Origin: Aureimonas altamirensis | GTDB taxonomy: Bacteria; Pseudomonadota; Alphaproteobacteria; Rhizobiales; Rhizobiaceae | Assembly: GCF_001463885.1 (NCBI RefSeq) | Contig: NZ_BBWQ01000009.1 | Span: 110,812-174,811, forward strand | Direction of reading: 5' to 3' | Length of the DNA: 64,000 nt | Shown: piece after piece, positions 32,757 to 40,953 of the stretch | How the letters are laid out: every line of letters starts with the position of its first letter | How positions within the stretch are numbered: the first letter of the stretch is position 1 | The notes under the pieces: generated by a model | What the model was told of the DNA's origin: nothing | Seen by the model: only the letters and a program-made list of their open reading frames with translations | The model's database searches: none | Made by a program: the position numbers and the translations under genes

Positions 32757-33278
32757 CTAGTGTCTGCGAACGATGCGTACCATCCACGTTTTCAGATCAG
32801 TAAGCGGGTCGAAGGTAGAGTATCGCCGCCCTTCTTGAGCGATTGCTTCAAGTAAACCTTTGCCTGCGGGCTCCCAAAGTGAGAGCGCGGCATCGTATTC
32901 TCTAACACCTGCGCGTCCCTTGTCATACTCGATCATCGCGTGAACGGCGGCAGCTCGTGCTCTGTCTAGTTGATCCCACGCTGGCCGGATGTTCGGGAAA
33001 TAAAATGATATTAGCATCTCAACATTCGCTCGCGACTTTGCTGGGTCGGGTGCAATGTCCGATCCGCTATAAATTGAGCCCCTGTCTTTAATGATCGGCA
33101 ACAGGCCTATGAGGTGCCCACCGAGGTCACGGTAAAATGTATCAGCGGCGATATAAAGTTGTTCTGCCTTTTGCTGCCGAGAAAGGTGCAGGTCCCTACG
33201 GGCCGCCATCAAGAACGATGTGAGCGCGGCGACGACCCCGCTCGACAGAACTGTAGCGATGAATGCCAAGCCATTCAT
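32757..33278 (-). CDS. Reverse-strand protein with one N-terminal membrane helix (173 aa)
   Basis: A signal-anchor-like helix (LAFIATVLSSGVVAALTSFLM) is followed by an all-helical cytoplasmic domain (RQQKAEQLYIAADTFYRDLG and LWEPAGKGLLEAIAQEGRR). Composition is lower in GC than neighbouring head genes. Such membrane-anchored cargo genes in prophages often block other phages, but nothing in the sequence proves that here. Confidence 0.7.
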   Translation of the reverse strand: MNGLAFIATVLSSGVVAALTSFLMAARRDLHLSRQQKAEQLYIAADTFYRDLGGHLIGLLPIIKDRGSIYSGSDIAPDPAKSRANVEMLISFYFPNIRPAWDQLDRARAAAVHAMIEYDKGRAGVREYDAALSLWEPAGKGLLEAIAQEGRRYSTFDPLTDLKTWMVRIVRRH

Positions 33279-33291
33279 GGAGCACTCTCCA

Positions 33292-33519
33292 ATGCCTCAA
33301 GTCGACAGCACCGGCGATGCGCGTACCGTCAACAACACGATGCGTCATGCCTACCGCGTTCTCTCAGATGAGGAGAAGGCCGCGATGCAGGAGATAAAGG
33401 ACATGGGCCTCGCGTTCCATGATCGGATCGCCGCCCTGGGCGGAAGCCGGGAGCTCTCCCTCGCCAAGACCAAGGTCGAGGAAGCCGTGATGTGGGCGGT
33501 AAAGCACATCACGGCTTAA
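33292..33519 (+). CDS. Acb2/Tad1-like cyclic-nucleotide sponge
   Basis: A 75-residue protein with the Acb2 helical-hairpin pattern: YRVLSDEEKAAMQEIKDMGLAFHDRI as the first helix region, then RELSLAKTKVEEAVMWAVKHI. Acb2 proteins form hexamers that bind the cyclic nucleotide signals of CBASS (and Thoeris, for Tad1) without cutting them. The ATG at 33292 fits the family N-terminus; the upstream GGAG is 11 bases away. It lies three to four genes downstream of the portal-Acb1 fusion. Confidence 0.75.
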   Translation: MPQVDSTGDARTVNNTMRHAYRVLSDEEKAAMQEIKDMGLAFHDRIAALGGSRELSLAKTKVEEAVMWAVKHITA

Positions 33520-33782
33520 CAGCCGCGATCATTCAGCCATTTTCCGCAAACGGACATGTTATACCCTGCCCAAGTCTGGCTAACTTGGTCGACGAAAATC
33601 TTGTCGTTCGTGTCTAGGCAAGATTTGAGGTGGTCACGAAGTGTGCCTGCCGTCCCTGACCACTCGACAAACCAAACTGATCCCTGTGCGTGGCAGTGCG
33701 GCAAAGCTCGTATTTTGCCGGTGACGCAAGTGTAATTTTGGCCAGTCTGGTTCAGGTCGTACGCGACGATAAAGCAAGCCAT
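33516..33782 (-). CDS. Cas2-like/SinR-family protein (88 aa)
   Basis: The N-terminus FIVAYDLNQTGQNY has the ferredoxin-like first strand with the conserved aspartate (D9) of Cas2 and the related SinR/VapD-like proteins. WFVEWSGTAGTLRDHLKSCLDTNDKIFV forms the following beta-alpha-beta. Free-standing relatives of this kind are found outside CRISPR loci and some are toxins. GGAGG lies seven bases upstream of ATG 33782. It is convergent with the Acb2-like gene, overlapping it by four bases. No CRISPR array is present. Confidence 0.7.
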   Translation of the reverse strand: MACFIVAYDLNQTGQNYTCVTGKIRALPHCHAQGSVWFVEWSGTAGTLRDHLKSCLDTNDKIFVDQVSQTWAGYNMSVCGKWLNDRGC

Positions 33783-33869
33783 GGCGAATCCTCCGGTTGG
33801 CTTCGCGAGCCTCACACGCATCGCGCAAGCCGCCTAGATCGCTGCCGCCTTCCTCACAGGAAAGTCACC

Positions 33870-35003
33870 ATGAACTTCATCGACGCCGCCGCGGTTGAAC
33901 ACCCGCGCGTGACGAGCGACGGCTATCTCGTGGCCGATGCCCGTGTCGTGCGAACCGGCATCCAGATCTACACCGGCGCCGAAGTCGGAAAGCCCGAGCT
34001 CGCAATGGTGCGGGTCTACCGTCCTGGGGCCGAGGTTTTCTCCTCCGACAGCCTTGCTTCGTTCTCCCATATCCCGGTGACGGACGATCATCCATCGGTC
34101 GCCGTGTCGGCAGCCAATTGGAAAGACCTGGCCGTCGGCGAGACCAGCGGCGAGGTTCTGCGGGACGGTCATCGCCTCCGCATCCCGCTGATCGTCAAGG
34201 ACGCCGCGGCGGTCAGCAAGGTGCAGGCTGGCAAGCGCGAACTGTCTGCCGGCTACACCTGCGATCTCGCGTTCGAAAGCGGCACCACGCCCGACGGCGA
34301 GGCCTACGACGCGATCCAGCGGAATATCCGCGCCAACCACCTCGCCATCGTCCAACGCGGACGGGCGGGCACGGAATGCCGTATCGGCGATGACGCCGGC
34401 GGTCCCTGGGGCATTGCCCCGATCACTGACAATGCACCAAAGGAGGGCCTGATGGCCGATCTTCGTAAGGTGATGGTCGACGGGCTCCAGGTCGAGACGA
34501 CCGACGCGGGCGCAGCTGCCATCGACAAGCTTCAGAAGGACAAGCAGGCCATCGAGGCAAAGCTGTCCGACGCTCAGGTCTCCAACGATAAGGCGATCGC
34601 GACGAAGGATACCGATCTTGCCAAGAAGGATGCGGAGATCGACAGCCTGAAGGCCAAGATCCTGTCCGATGCCGACCTCGACAAGCGCGTTCAGCAGCGT
34701 GCTGACCTCATCACCACGGCCAAGACGATCGTCGGAGACAACTTCGAACACGCTGGCAAGTCCGATGCAGAAATCCGCCGCGCCGTCGTCGTCGCCAAGC
34801 TCGGCGATGCTGCCGTGAAGGACAAGGCCGAGGCCTATATCGACGCCCGCTTCGACATCCTGGCCGAGGACGGCGTCAAGAACATCGACGGACTGCGCAA
34901 TGCCGTCCGTGACGCCAAGCCGGCGCCGAACCTCACCGCCGACGAGGCCAATGCTTACGCCGCCTCGCTCGCCGACCTCAACCGCAAGCCGGAGGCCGCA
35001 TAA
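33870..35003 (+). CDS. DUF2213 head maturation protease/scaffold
   Basis: 377 residues. The N-terminal 190 residues match DUF2213 (YRPGAEVFSSDSLASFSHIPVTDDHPS, RELSAGYTCDL, NHLAIVQRGRAGTECRI), a predicted prohead protease in which the conserved histidine and serine could be catalytic. The C-terminal half is charged and coiled-coil-rich (KLQKDKQAIEAKLSDAQ), like a scaffold. One protein may thus supply both scaffold and protease. Its stop overlaps the next start by one base. Confidence 0.85.
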   Translation: MNFIDAAAVEHPRVTSDGYLVADARVVRTGIQIYTGAEVGKPELAMVRVYRPGAEVFSSDSLASFSHIPVTDDHPSVAVSAANWKDLAVGETSGEVLRDGHRLRIPLIVKDAAAVSKVQAGKRELSAGYTCDLAFESGTTPDGEAYDAIQRNIRANHLAIVQRGRAGTECRIGDDAGGPWGIAPITDNAPKEGLMADLRKVMVDGLQVETTDAGAAAIDKLQKDKQAIEAKLSDAQVSNDKAIATKDTDLAKKDAEIDSLKAKILSDADLDKRVQQRADLITTAKTIVGDNFEHAGKSDAEIRRAVVVAKLGDAAVKDKAEAYIDARFDILAEDGVKNIDGLRNAVRDAKPAPNLTADEANAYAASLADLNRKPEAA

Positions 35004-35440
35004 TGGACCCGTTGCAGACGACTTACGCTGACCGTCAGGCGCGCTGGATCGAGGGCATGATCCCCGACATGCGTACGCCGGGCCAGGACATCTCCATGAA
35101 CGTGGAGACCGCCGCCGGCATCGGCTTCGGCAAGGTGGCTGTGCAGGGCGCACAGGACAACCAGATCCGCGTGTCCGCTGCCAGTCGTGCCTTCCGCGGC
35201 ATCACTGTCCTCGACACGACACAGCTGCAGGACTCGTACCCGCAGTATGCCACGGCCCGCGTTCGCACAAAGGGCCCGGTCGTTGTCACGGCTGCCGTTG
35301 CCGTCGCCGCCGGCGCCTTGGCCTACTACGTGCCCGCCACGGGCGCGCTGACCAACGTTGCGACGGACAACACGCTGATCGGCAAGTGGGAGACCACGAC
35401 CACCGGTGCCAATCAGCTCGCCGTCCTCACCCTGAGCTGA
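35003..35440 (+). CDS. Capsid decoration/cement protein (DUF2190-like)
   Basis: 145 residues with a glycine- and valine-rich beta fold (GIGFGKVAVQGAQDNQIRVSA, FRGITVLDTTQ, VVVTAAVAVAAGALAYYV). It lies between the protease/scaffold and the major capsid genes, the usual place for a decoration protein that stabilises the expanded head. Confidence 0.72.
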   Translation: MDPLQTTYADRQARWIEGMIPDMRTPGQDISMNVETAAGIGFGKVAVQGAQDNQIRVSAASRAFRGITVLDTTQLQDSYPQYATARVRTKGPVVVTAAVAVAAGALAYYVPATGALTNVATDNTLIGKWETTTTGANQLAVLTLS

Positions 35441-35460
35441 TCCTGAAGGGAGCCAGAAAC

Positions 35461-36405
35461 ATGCAGAACCTCCAGATGGATGCTCAGGTGGGCATGGCCT
35501 TTGCCGTGTCGCAGGCATCCCGCATCAACACGACGGTCTACCAGATGCGGTATCCGTCCATCCGCTATCGTGGCCTCGTGCCGGTCGATACCACTGGTCC
35601 GGAATGGGTGAAGTCCATCACCTACTTCTCGCTCGATGGGGTTGGCCAGGCCGAATGGCAGCATGCCGGCGCTGACGACGTGCCCCGCGCCGAGCTGATC
35701 CGCGCCAAAACCGAAGCGACCGTCTCGATGGCGGCGATCGGCTACGGCTGGAACCTCGAGGAACTGGCACAGGCTCAGATGCTCGGCATCAACCTGTCCG
35801 ACCGCAAGGGCCAGGCCGCACGGCGTGCGTCCGAAGAGTTCATCGATCGCGTTGCCTTCTTCGGCGACACGACGAAGGGCTTCTTCGGCATCACCAACCA
35901 GCCGGGCGTGACGGCTGTCGATGCTGCGGCGACGGGTACGGGGTCCTCGACTGAGTGGGCCGACAAGACACCCGGCCAGATCATGGGCGACGTGAACGCG
36001 CTCCTGACCGGCGTGTTCGTCGACTCCAACACGGTCGAGCTCGCTGGTGTGCTCCTGCTGCCGTACACGCAGATGCATGCCTTGGGCACGCGGACGTTGA
36101 ACGACAACTCCGAGACGACGATCCTCGAATGGCTGCGGACGAACAACGTCTACACCATGGAGACCGACCAGCCGCTGACGATCCGAGCCATTCGTGGCCT
36201 GGAGACCGTCGGGCAGGGTGGATCGGCCCGGGCAGTCGCCTACCGGAACGATGAGGAAGTGCTGCGGCTGAACATGCCCATGCCTTTCCGCTTCTTCCCG
36301 GTCTGGCAGACTGGTCCGTTCCGCTTCGAGGTTCCCGGCGCCTTCCGCCTCGGTGGCGTCGACGTCTCGCTGCCGGGCGCCATGCGCTACATGGACGGGA
36401 TCTGA
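35461..36405 (+). CDS. Major capsid protein (DUF2184 type)
   Basis: 314 residues with the DUF2184 pattern: TTVYQMRYPSIRYRGLVPVDT, a central GYGWNLEELAQAQMLGINLSDRKGQAARRA, GFFGITNQPGV, and the C-terminal RLNMPMPFRFFPVWQTGPFRFEVPG. This family supplies the HK97-fold shell protein of many contractile-tailed phages with DUF2213 scaffolds. AAGGGAGCC lies upstream of the ATG. Confidence 0.92.
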   Translation: MQNLQMDAQVGMAFAVSQASRINTTVYQMRYPSIRYRGLVPVDTTGPEWVKSITYFSLDGVGQAEWQHAGADDVPRAELIRAKTEATVSMAAIGYGWNLEELAQAQMLGINLSDRKGQAARRASEEFIDRVAFFGDTTKGFFGITNQPGVTAVDAAATGTGSSTEWADKTPGQIMGDVNALLTGVFVDSNTVELAGVLLLPYTQMHALGTRTLNDNSETTILEWLRTNNVYTMETDQPLTIRAIRGLETVGQGGSARAVAYRNDEEVLRLNMPMPFRFFPVWQTGPFRFEVPGAFRLGGVDVSLPGAMRYMDGI

Positions 36406-36408
36406 ACC

Positions 36409-36768
36409 ATGGCCCAGGTCACTAACAACTCCCAGGCAGTGCGGGTCATCAATGCCAAGAATGGCGATCGCGTCGTTCAGGTGTCGATCGCCCCGGGCCA
36501 GACGAAGGACATCGATGTCGTCGAGACGAAGGTGTTCAAGTCGGCCGTCGAAGCCGGCGTCTTGTCGGTAAAGGGCGGCGCCAAGGCTTCGTCCAGCCCG
36601 CCCGCAGGCGGATACGCCGTCACCGAGAAGGGCTCGGGGTGGTTTGCCATCACCCAGGACGGCAAGGAGGTCACCAAGGGCCTTCGCAAGGATGCGGTCG
36701 ACGGCTTCGCCAAGATGAATGACGAGCAGAAGGCGGCCTTCGTCCAGGCGAACAAGGCGGAGGCCTGA
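36409..36768 (+). CDS. Hypothetical head-region protein (119 aa)
   Basis: The N-terminal half (VRVINAKNGDRVVQVSIAPGQTKDIDVVETKVF) is a small beta domain and the C-terminal part (EKGSGWFAITQDGKEVTKGLRKDAVDGF) may be a second. It lies directly behind the capsid gene. Possibly a minor head component; there is no specific family I can name. Confidence 0.62.
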   Translation: MAQVTNNSQAVRVINAKNGDRVVQVSIAPGQTKDIDVVETKVFKSAVEAGVLSVKGGAKASSSPPAGGYAVTEKGSGWFAITQDGKEVTKGLRKDAVDGFAKMNDEQKAAFVQANKAEA

Positions 36769-36772
36769 TCCC

Positions 36773-36982
36773 ATGGCGAACGTCAAGAACGTCACCGATC
36801 GGCCCCTGGCCCTCCCCACCGGCGGGATCATCCCCGCCGGCAGGACCCTTCGTATCGACAACTGGGACGGCCTGCAGTCTCACCCGATCGTCAAAGGCTG
36901 GATCGCAGCCAAGGCAGTCGAGGTGCAGAAGGAAAAGCCGGCGCCGGAAGCGAAAGCCGACAAGCCCAGCCGGGGATCGTAA
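36773..36982 (+). CDS. Hypothetical head-region protein (69 aa)
   Basis: A small protein beginning ANVKNVTDRPLALPTGGIIPAGRTLRIDNW, which resembles the N-terminal beta domain of the gene before it, then a lysine-rich tail. I chose ATG 36773, inside a longer out-of-context frame, because it follows the upstream stop closely. Confidence 0.62.
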   Translation: MANVKNVTDRPLALPTGGIIPAGRTLRIDNWDGLQSHPIVKGWIAAKAVEVQKEKPAPEAKADKPSRGS

Positions 36983-36985
36983 GCC

Positions 36986-37396
36986 ATGCCGTACATCGTC
37001 CCGACCGTTGATGAGTTCCTGACGCGCTATCCGCAGTTCGAAGCCGTAGAAGGCGACCGGCTGTCAGCGGTTATGGAAGAGGCGGTCGGGGCGGTTGGGC
37101 AGCCTGAAACGACGCGTTGGGTTGAGAAGGACTATCAGCCCGCAATCATGCTTCTGACGGCTCACATGCTGACCCTTGAGGGGGCTCTTCCCGGTTCGCT
37201 TGGTGCTATCGGCGGTGAATATGCGGGACCGATAACCCGGGAGAAGGTCGGCGAGGTCGAGACCACCTATGGTGGCTCCGGTGCGTCTGGTGGCGGCACC
37301 GACCTATCAGACCCCTGGGGATATTCTCTCACGTTCTATGGCCGCCGCTTCCTGCTCATGATGCGGGCAAACTTCAGTGGCCCGATGGTGGCGTGA
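36986..37396 (+). CDS. Head-tail adaptor/completion protein (DUF4054 type)
   Basis: 136 residues. The start VPTVDEFLTRYPQFEAV and the body AIMLLTAHMLTLEGALPG, ending in DPWGYSLTFYGRRFLLMMR, match DUF4054 proteins, which join the portal ring to the neck. It is the first of four neck and connector genes. Confidence 0.82.
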   Translation: MPYIVPTVDEFLTRYPQFEAVEGDRLSAVMEEAVGAVGQPETTRWVEKDYQPAIMLLTAHMLTLEGALPGSLGAIGGEYAGPITREKVGEVETTYGGSGASGGGTDLSDPWGYSLTFYGRRFLLMMRANFSGPMVA

Positions 37397-37397
37397 A

Positions 37398-37874
37398 ATG
37401 TTCGACGTCAAGGTGGTTCGGCGGGAGCACCACAACATCTGGCGACGTGTCTTCGCCCATTCGTTTCGCGGCACGCATGTTAAGGTAGGCTTCCCCGCCG
37501 GGCAGGCAGGCGCAGATACGATCCAGAAAGCGATATGGAACGAATTCGGCACGCGCGGCGGTGCTTCCGGCGGTGGCTGGGGTGGGCCAATTCCTGAGCG
37601 GCCGTTTCTACGCAATGCCATGCGCTCCAACCAGAATAAGTACCGAGAAGGCTTGCGTCACGGCGCGCTTGAGATCCTTCGTCAGGGAACCAGCATCCCG
37701 ACAATTCTCGCTCGTCTCGGTGCACTGGCCCAAGGCGACATACAATCAGAGATCACCTCCCTCTCGAGCCCGCCCAACAGCCCCGTCACGATCAAGCTGA
37801 AGGGGTCGAGCAATCCTCTGATCGACAGCGGCGAAATGCGCCAGCGGGTGACGTGGAAGGTCGACAATGCTTAA
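37398..37874 (+). CDS. Minor head/tail connector (HK97 gp10-like)
   Basis: 158 residues. The stretch VKVGFPAGQAGADTIQKAIWNEFGT and the region IPERPFLRNAMRSNQ follow the pattern of neck proteins of the HK97 gp10 kind. The end IDSGEMRQRVTWKV is also typical. ATG 37398 chosen; a longer frame starts inside the previous gene. Confidence 0.75.
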   Translation: MFDVKVVRREHHNIWRRVFAHSFRGTHVKVGFPAGQAGADTIQKAIWNEFGTRGGASGGGWGGPIPERPFLRNAMRSNQNKYREGLRHGALEILRQGTSIPTILARLGALAQGDIQSEITSLSSPPNSPVTIKLKGSSNPLIDSGEMRQRVTWKVDNA

Positions 37875-38208
37875 TGTCCGCCGCTCCATAAACCTCCGCA
37901 CAGGGACGCAACTGGCTCACGTTCGCCATGTCGGCGGTGCCTACGTCGATGGCTACTGGCAGGATGGCGCCACCGTCACCGAGGTCATTGTTGGCTCCTT
38001 GCAGCCATTGTCCGGCACCGAGTTTCGTAATCTGCCGGAGGGTATCCGCAACGAGGCGAAGGCGAAGCTTTTCACCGCTGCGGTTCTTCAATCTGACGAT
38101 GAGATCGTTGACGGCTCCCACCGATACAAGGTGCTGTCCGTCGACGACTGGCAGGCGCTTGGCGGCTACAGCAAGGCGATCCTCGGAGAGCTGAGGAGAA
38201 CGCCATGA
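37867..38208 (+). CDS. Head-tail connector/neck protein (113 aa)
   Basis: A soluble beta-rich protein (ATVTEVIVGSLQPLSGTEFRNLPEG and KLFTAAVLQSDDEIVDGSHRYKVLSVDDWQ) like the phage stopper proteins. It overlaps its neighbours by eight and four bases. Assignment rests on both pattern and order. Confidence 0.7.
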   Translation: MLNVRRSINLRTGTQLAHVRHVGGAYVDGYWQDGATVTEVIVGSLQPLSGTEFRNLPEGIRNEAKAKLFTAAVLQSDDEIVDGSHRYKVLSVDDWQALGGYSKAILGELRRTP

Positions 38209-38684
38209 CCGAGAAGGAAGTTCGAGACGCCATCAGGCGTTGGCTCTCGACTGTCATGGGTGTGACGGTGATCCACACCTACCAGGGCGGAGACGAGCCG
38301 GCAGAGCCCTACGCCGTTCTGAACCTGACAATGAGCGATGCGCTCCACCCGCATCCGATAGTCGATGAATTCACTGAGTTTGAAGGCCAAGCGCTCCAGG
38401 CGCCGGTGCGCGACTGGTACTGGCGCTTCTCTGTCAATGTGTACGGTGCCGAGGCGGCTACCATCCTTCGTCGAGTAAAGACCGCGGAGAAAGTGGAGAC
38501 GGCCAAGACTGTGCTGCGGCCGCTTATCGTCCACGACACCAGCCAGATCCGCGATGCCACCGAGATCCTGAATGAGGAATGGCAGACGCGGGCCCAGATG
38601 GACCTTGAGGTTCGCGGCATCCTGCGAGACGCCCTGCCGATCGACACCATCGAAGAATACAGCTTCAGCGCCCAAAGCGTCTGA
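38205..38684 (+). CDS. Tail completion/terminator protein (LIC_12616-like)
   Basis: 159 residues. It has a helix at the start (EKEVRDAIRRWLSTVMG), then a beta region with DWYWRFSVNVYGAEAATILRRV. It lies immediately before the sheath, where the tail terminator is normally encoded. A family match to LIC_12616-type proteins is likely but not certain. Confidence 0.7.
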   Translation: MTEKEVRDAIRRWLSTVMGVTVIHTYQGGDEPAEPYAVLNLTMSDALHPHPIVDEFTEFEGQALQAPVRDWYWRFSVNVYGAEAATILRRVKTAEKVETAKTVLRPLIVHDTSQIRDATEILNEEWQTRAQMDLEVRGILRDALPIDTIEEYSFSAQSV

Positions 38685-38738
38685 TCTCCACCATCCAGAA
38701 CGCCCGACGAGGGCACAACGTGAGAGGACTGTTCGCTC

Positions 38739-39878
38739 ATGGCGAAGATCCCGTACTCGCGCGTCGTCAACGTGACCCTCACGCGGACCGACGCCTTCCC
38801 CAGCCGGCGCGGTTTCGGCATTCCCTTGTTTCTGACCCGGGTTGCAAAGACCGGCCAAGTCGACGCCACGCATCGCACGAAGGTGTACGGCTCGATCGAG
38901 GAAGTCGCGGCCGACTGGGAGACGACTGACGAGTTCTACATCGCTGCGACCTATGCCTTCGCCCAGAACCCGCGTCCGCTGCAGATCAAGGTCGGTTACT
39001 ACGACCCTGCAACGCTGACAGCCGCAGGGATCGCCGCGCAGCTCGACATCATCGAGGATGCCGACAATGGCTGGTACTGGCTGACGATTGACAAAGGCTT
39101 GCGAGATGTCGCGGCCGTCGACGGCGTCATCTCGTGGGCCGAAAGCCGCCGGAAGCTGGCGATCATCGACAGCAACGATGCGCTTCTGCGCAATCCCACG
39201 AACACGACCAACGTCGCAGCGCGTCATAAGGGCACCGTGGAGCGCACGGTCGTCTTCTATCACACGGACGCCGACGTCTACGGTGCCTTCGCTCTGGCTG
39301 CCCTTCTTGGCACCTTCAACTTCGACAATAGCCGGTCGAACTACACCGCGAAGTTCAAGCGTCTGCGCAATGTCCCGCCCGTCGATCTGGCGTCGTCGGC
39401 CGTCCAGGCCATCACCGGCTTCGTGCCCTCGCTCGGCCAGTCCGAGACTGCCGGCCACATGGCCAATACGCAGATCGACATCGGTGATCGCGATTTCGTC
39501 GTGGAGGGCTCGACCCTAACGCCGAACGTCTTCATCGACGAGATCCACGCCACGGACTGGATCATCGCGCGCACCGAAGAAGAAGCCCTCGGCGTCTACC
39601 TCAACAACCAGGCCATCCCGTTCGACGACGGCGGCATGGAGCTGCTTGCCAGCTCGGCACGCATCGTGATGGGGCTTGCCGATCGCGCCGGCCTGGTGGC
39701 GATCGATCTCGATCCGGAGACCAGCGAGTATGCGCCGAACTATACCGTCGAGGTGCCGAGCGCCTTCGACGTGCCGGCAAGCCAGCGTGTTGCCCGCGTT
39801 GCGCCGAACATCCCGGTGACGTTCCGCTATCGCGGTGCCGTTCACTACTCGACCATCAACTACACCATGAACTTCTAA
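38739..39878 (+). CDS. Contractile tail sheath protein (DUF3383)
   Basis: 379 residues in the DUF3383 sheath family: VVNVTLTRTDAFPSRRGFGIPLFL at the start, FAQNPRPLQIKVGYYDP, RKLAIIDSNDA, VVFYHTDADVYGAFALAALLGTF and the C-terminal RYRGAVHYSTINYTMNF. It forms the outer contractile tube and shows the phage is a myovirus type. Confidence 0.93.
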   Translation: MAKIPYSRVVNVTLTRTDAFPSRRGFGIPLFLTRVAKTGQVDATHRTKVYGSIEEVAADWETTDEFYIAATYAFAQNPRPLQIKVGYYDPATLTAAGIAAQLDIIEDADNGWYWLTIDKGLRDVAAVDGVISWAESRRKLAIIDSNDALLRNPTNTTNVAARHKGTVERTVVFYHTDADVYGAFALAALLGTFNFDNSRSNYTAKFKRLRNVPPVDLASSAVQAITGFVPSLGQSETAGHMANTQIDIGDRDFVVEGSTLTPNVFIDEIHATDWIIARTEEEALGVYLNNQAIPFDDGGMELLASSARIVMGLADRAGLVAIDLDPETSEYAPNYTVEVPSAFDVPASQRVARVAPNIPVTFRYRGAVHYSTINYTMNF

Positions 39879-39888
39879 GGAGGCCCTG

Positions 39889-40320
39889 ATGCCGCAGGTA
39901 TCCAGCTACGGCTTCGAGGCCGTTGCCGCAACGCTCGACGGGCAGCCCGTCTCCGGGTTCTGGGAAGGCGACGATGCTCTCGTTGTCACCCGGCGCGACG
40001 ATATCGGAACGGAAGTCGTCGGTGCTGACGCTTCGTTTTTGTTCAGCCAGAACATGAGCCGCGCCGCCACCATCACGCTCCGGCTGATGCACACCAGCCC
40101 GACGCACCGTCTGCTGCTTCAGAAAGAGAAGCGGCAGCGCGCCTTGGCCGGCGGGCGAGGCTTCCCGTTCGACATGAAGGACAAGTCCAGCGGCGAGGGT
40201 GGCTCGACGGCGTCGGCTTTCATCAAGACTGGCCCGGACAACTCCAAGGGCCGGAATGCCGCGGTACGGGTCTGGGTGCTCGTCTGTGGCGACTGGAACG
40301 AGATGATCCCGAACGTCTGA
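39889..40320 (+). CDS. Tail tube protein (DUF3277)
   Basis: 143 residues. SGFWEGDDALVVTRRDDIGTEVVGADAS and ATITLRLMHTSPTHRLL are typical of DUF3277 inner tube proteins, which follow the sheath gene in this phage group. It forms the rigid tube through which DNA is delivered. Confidence 0.9.
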   Translation: MPQVSSYGFEAVAATLDGQPVSGFWEGDDALVVTRRDDIGTEVVGADASFLFSQNMSRAATITLRLMHTSPTHRLLLQKEKRQRALAGGRGFPFDMKDKSSGEGGSTASAFIKTGPDNSKGRNAAVRVWVLVCGDWNEMIPNV

Positions 40321-40327
40321 GGCGAAC

Positions 40328-40765
40328 ATGGCTGAAAAGAGAATTGGCGACCGGACGTTTCAGGTCGAAGCACCCCTCGCCACACAGGCGATCATCATGC
40401 AGGCCCGGCTTATGAAAGCGGTCGGGCCCGCGCTCGATCGTCTTCCAGACTTCTTCGCCGGCGCACGCGCTGCCGATGGGAGCCCGGAGAAGAACCGCGC
40501 CGAGTCCGTGGCCATCCAGGCTCTGTCCGACGTTCTTGCCGGCCTCAAGCCGGAAGAGATTGCCGGGTTGATGCGAGACCTCACCGAGATGGCTCGCGTC
40601 AAGCGCGCATCGGGCCACTTCGAACCGGTGGACTTCGACGGAGACTTCTCCGGCCGTCTTGGGGATCTGATGCCGGTCGTCGCCTTCGTCGTGCGCGAGG
40701 TGTTCGGCGATTTTTTCTCCGGCGCCGCGGCGAGTGGGAGGGCGGCAGTTCGGGGCGCGGCCTGA
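40328..40765 (+). CDS. Tail assembly chaperone, short (G-type) product
   Basis: 145 residues. It starts FQVEAPLATQAIIMQARLMKAVGPAL and includes IQALSDVLAGLKPEEIAGLMRDLTEMARV. This is the short product read without frameshifting. Near its end lies the slippery heptamer T-TTT-TTC at 40711-40717. It sits between the tube and the tape measure, where chaperones that coat the tape measure protein are encoded. Confidence 0.82.
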   Translation: MAEKRIGDRTFQVEAPLATQAIIMQARLMKAVGPALDRLPDFFAGARAADGSPEKNRAESVAIQALSDVLAGLKPEEIAGLMRDLTEMARVKRASGHFEPVDFDGDFSGRLGDLMPVVAFVVREVFGDFFSGAAASGRAAVRGAA

Positions 40766-40953
40766 CCCAGCAGGAGGTTGAGCGTATTGCGCCCAACCTC
40801 AACCTATTCCTCTGGCGTCCAATCCTGGCTGAGCCGCCTGTCTACACCCAGCGCGATCTGAAAGAATGGGTCACGCTGTCCGACGCCTTGGACGCGCATG
40901 AGGTCTTGGACCTGAAGGCAGTGATGCAGGAGAGGGCAAGGGAAAAGGACTAG
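40328..40953 (+). CDS. Tail assembly chaperone, long (G-T-type) product by -1 frameshift
   Basis: After T-TTT-TTC (40711-40717) a -1 shift gives LRRRGEWEGGSSGRG and then an open, natural-looking sequence (TQQEVERIAPNLNLFLWRP, YTQRDLKEWVTLSDALDAHE) to the TAG at 40951-40953. The extension has no start codon of its own and is not otherwise explained. This mirrors the G/GT pair of lambda. Only the frame bookkeeping and motif support it; the shift has not been measured. Confidence 0.78.
40711..40717 (+). promoter_or_regulatory. Slippery heptamer T-TTT-TTC for programmed -1 frameshift
   Basis: In the chaperone frame the codons read GAT TTT TTC TCC, which fits the X-XXY-YYZ rule exactly. The bases just downstream (GGCGCCGCGGCGAG) are GC-rich and could form a stimulatory structure. 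Confidence 0.78.

Noticed and set aside
33516..33782. A CRISPR-Cas locus implied by the Cas2-like protein
   Set aside because: No repeat-spacer array and no other cas gene are visible in the window; the protein belongs to the free-standing Cas2-like group.
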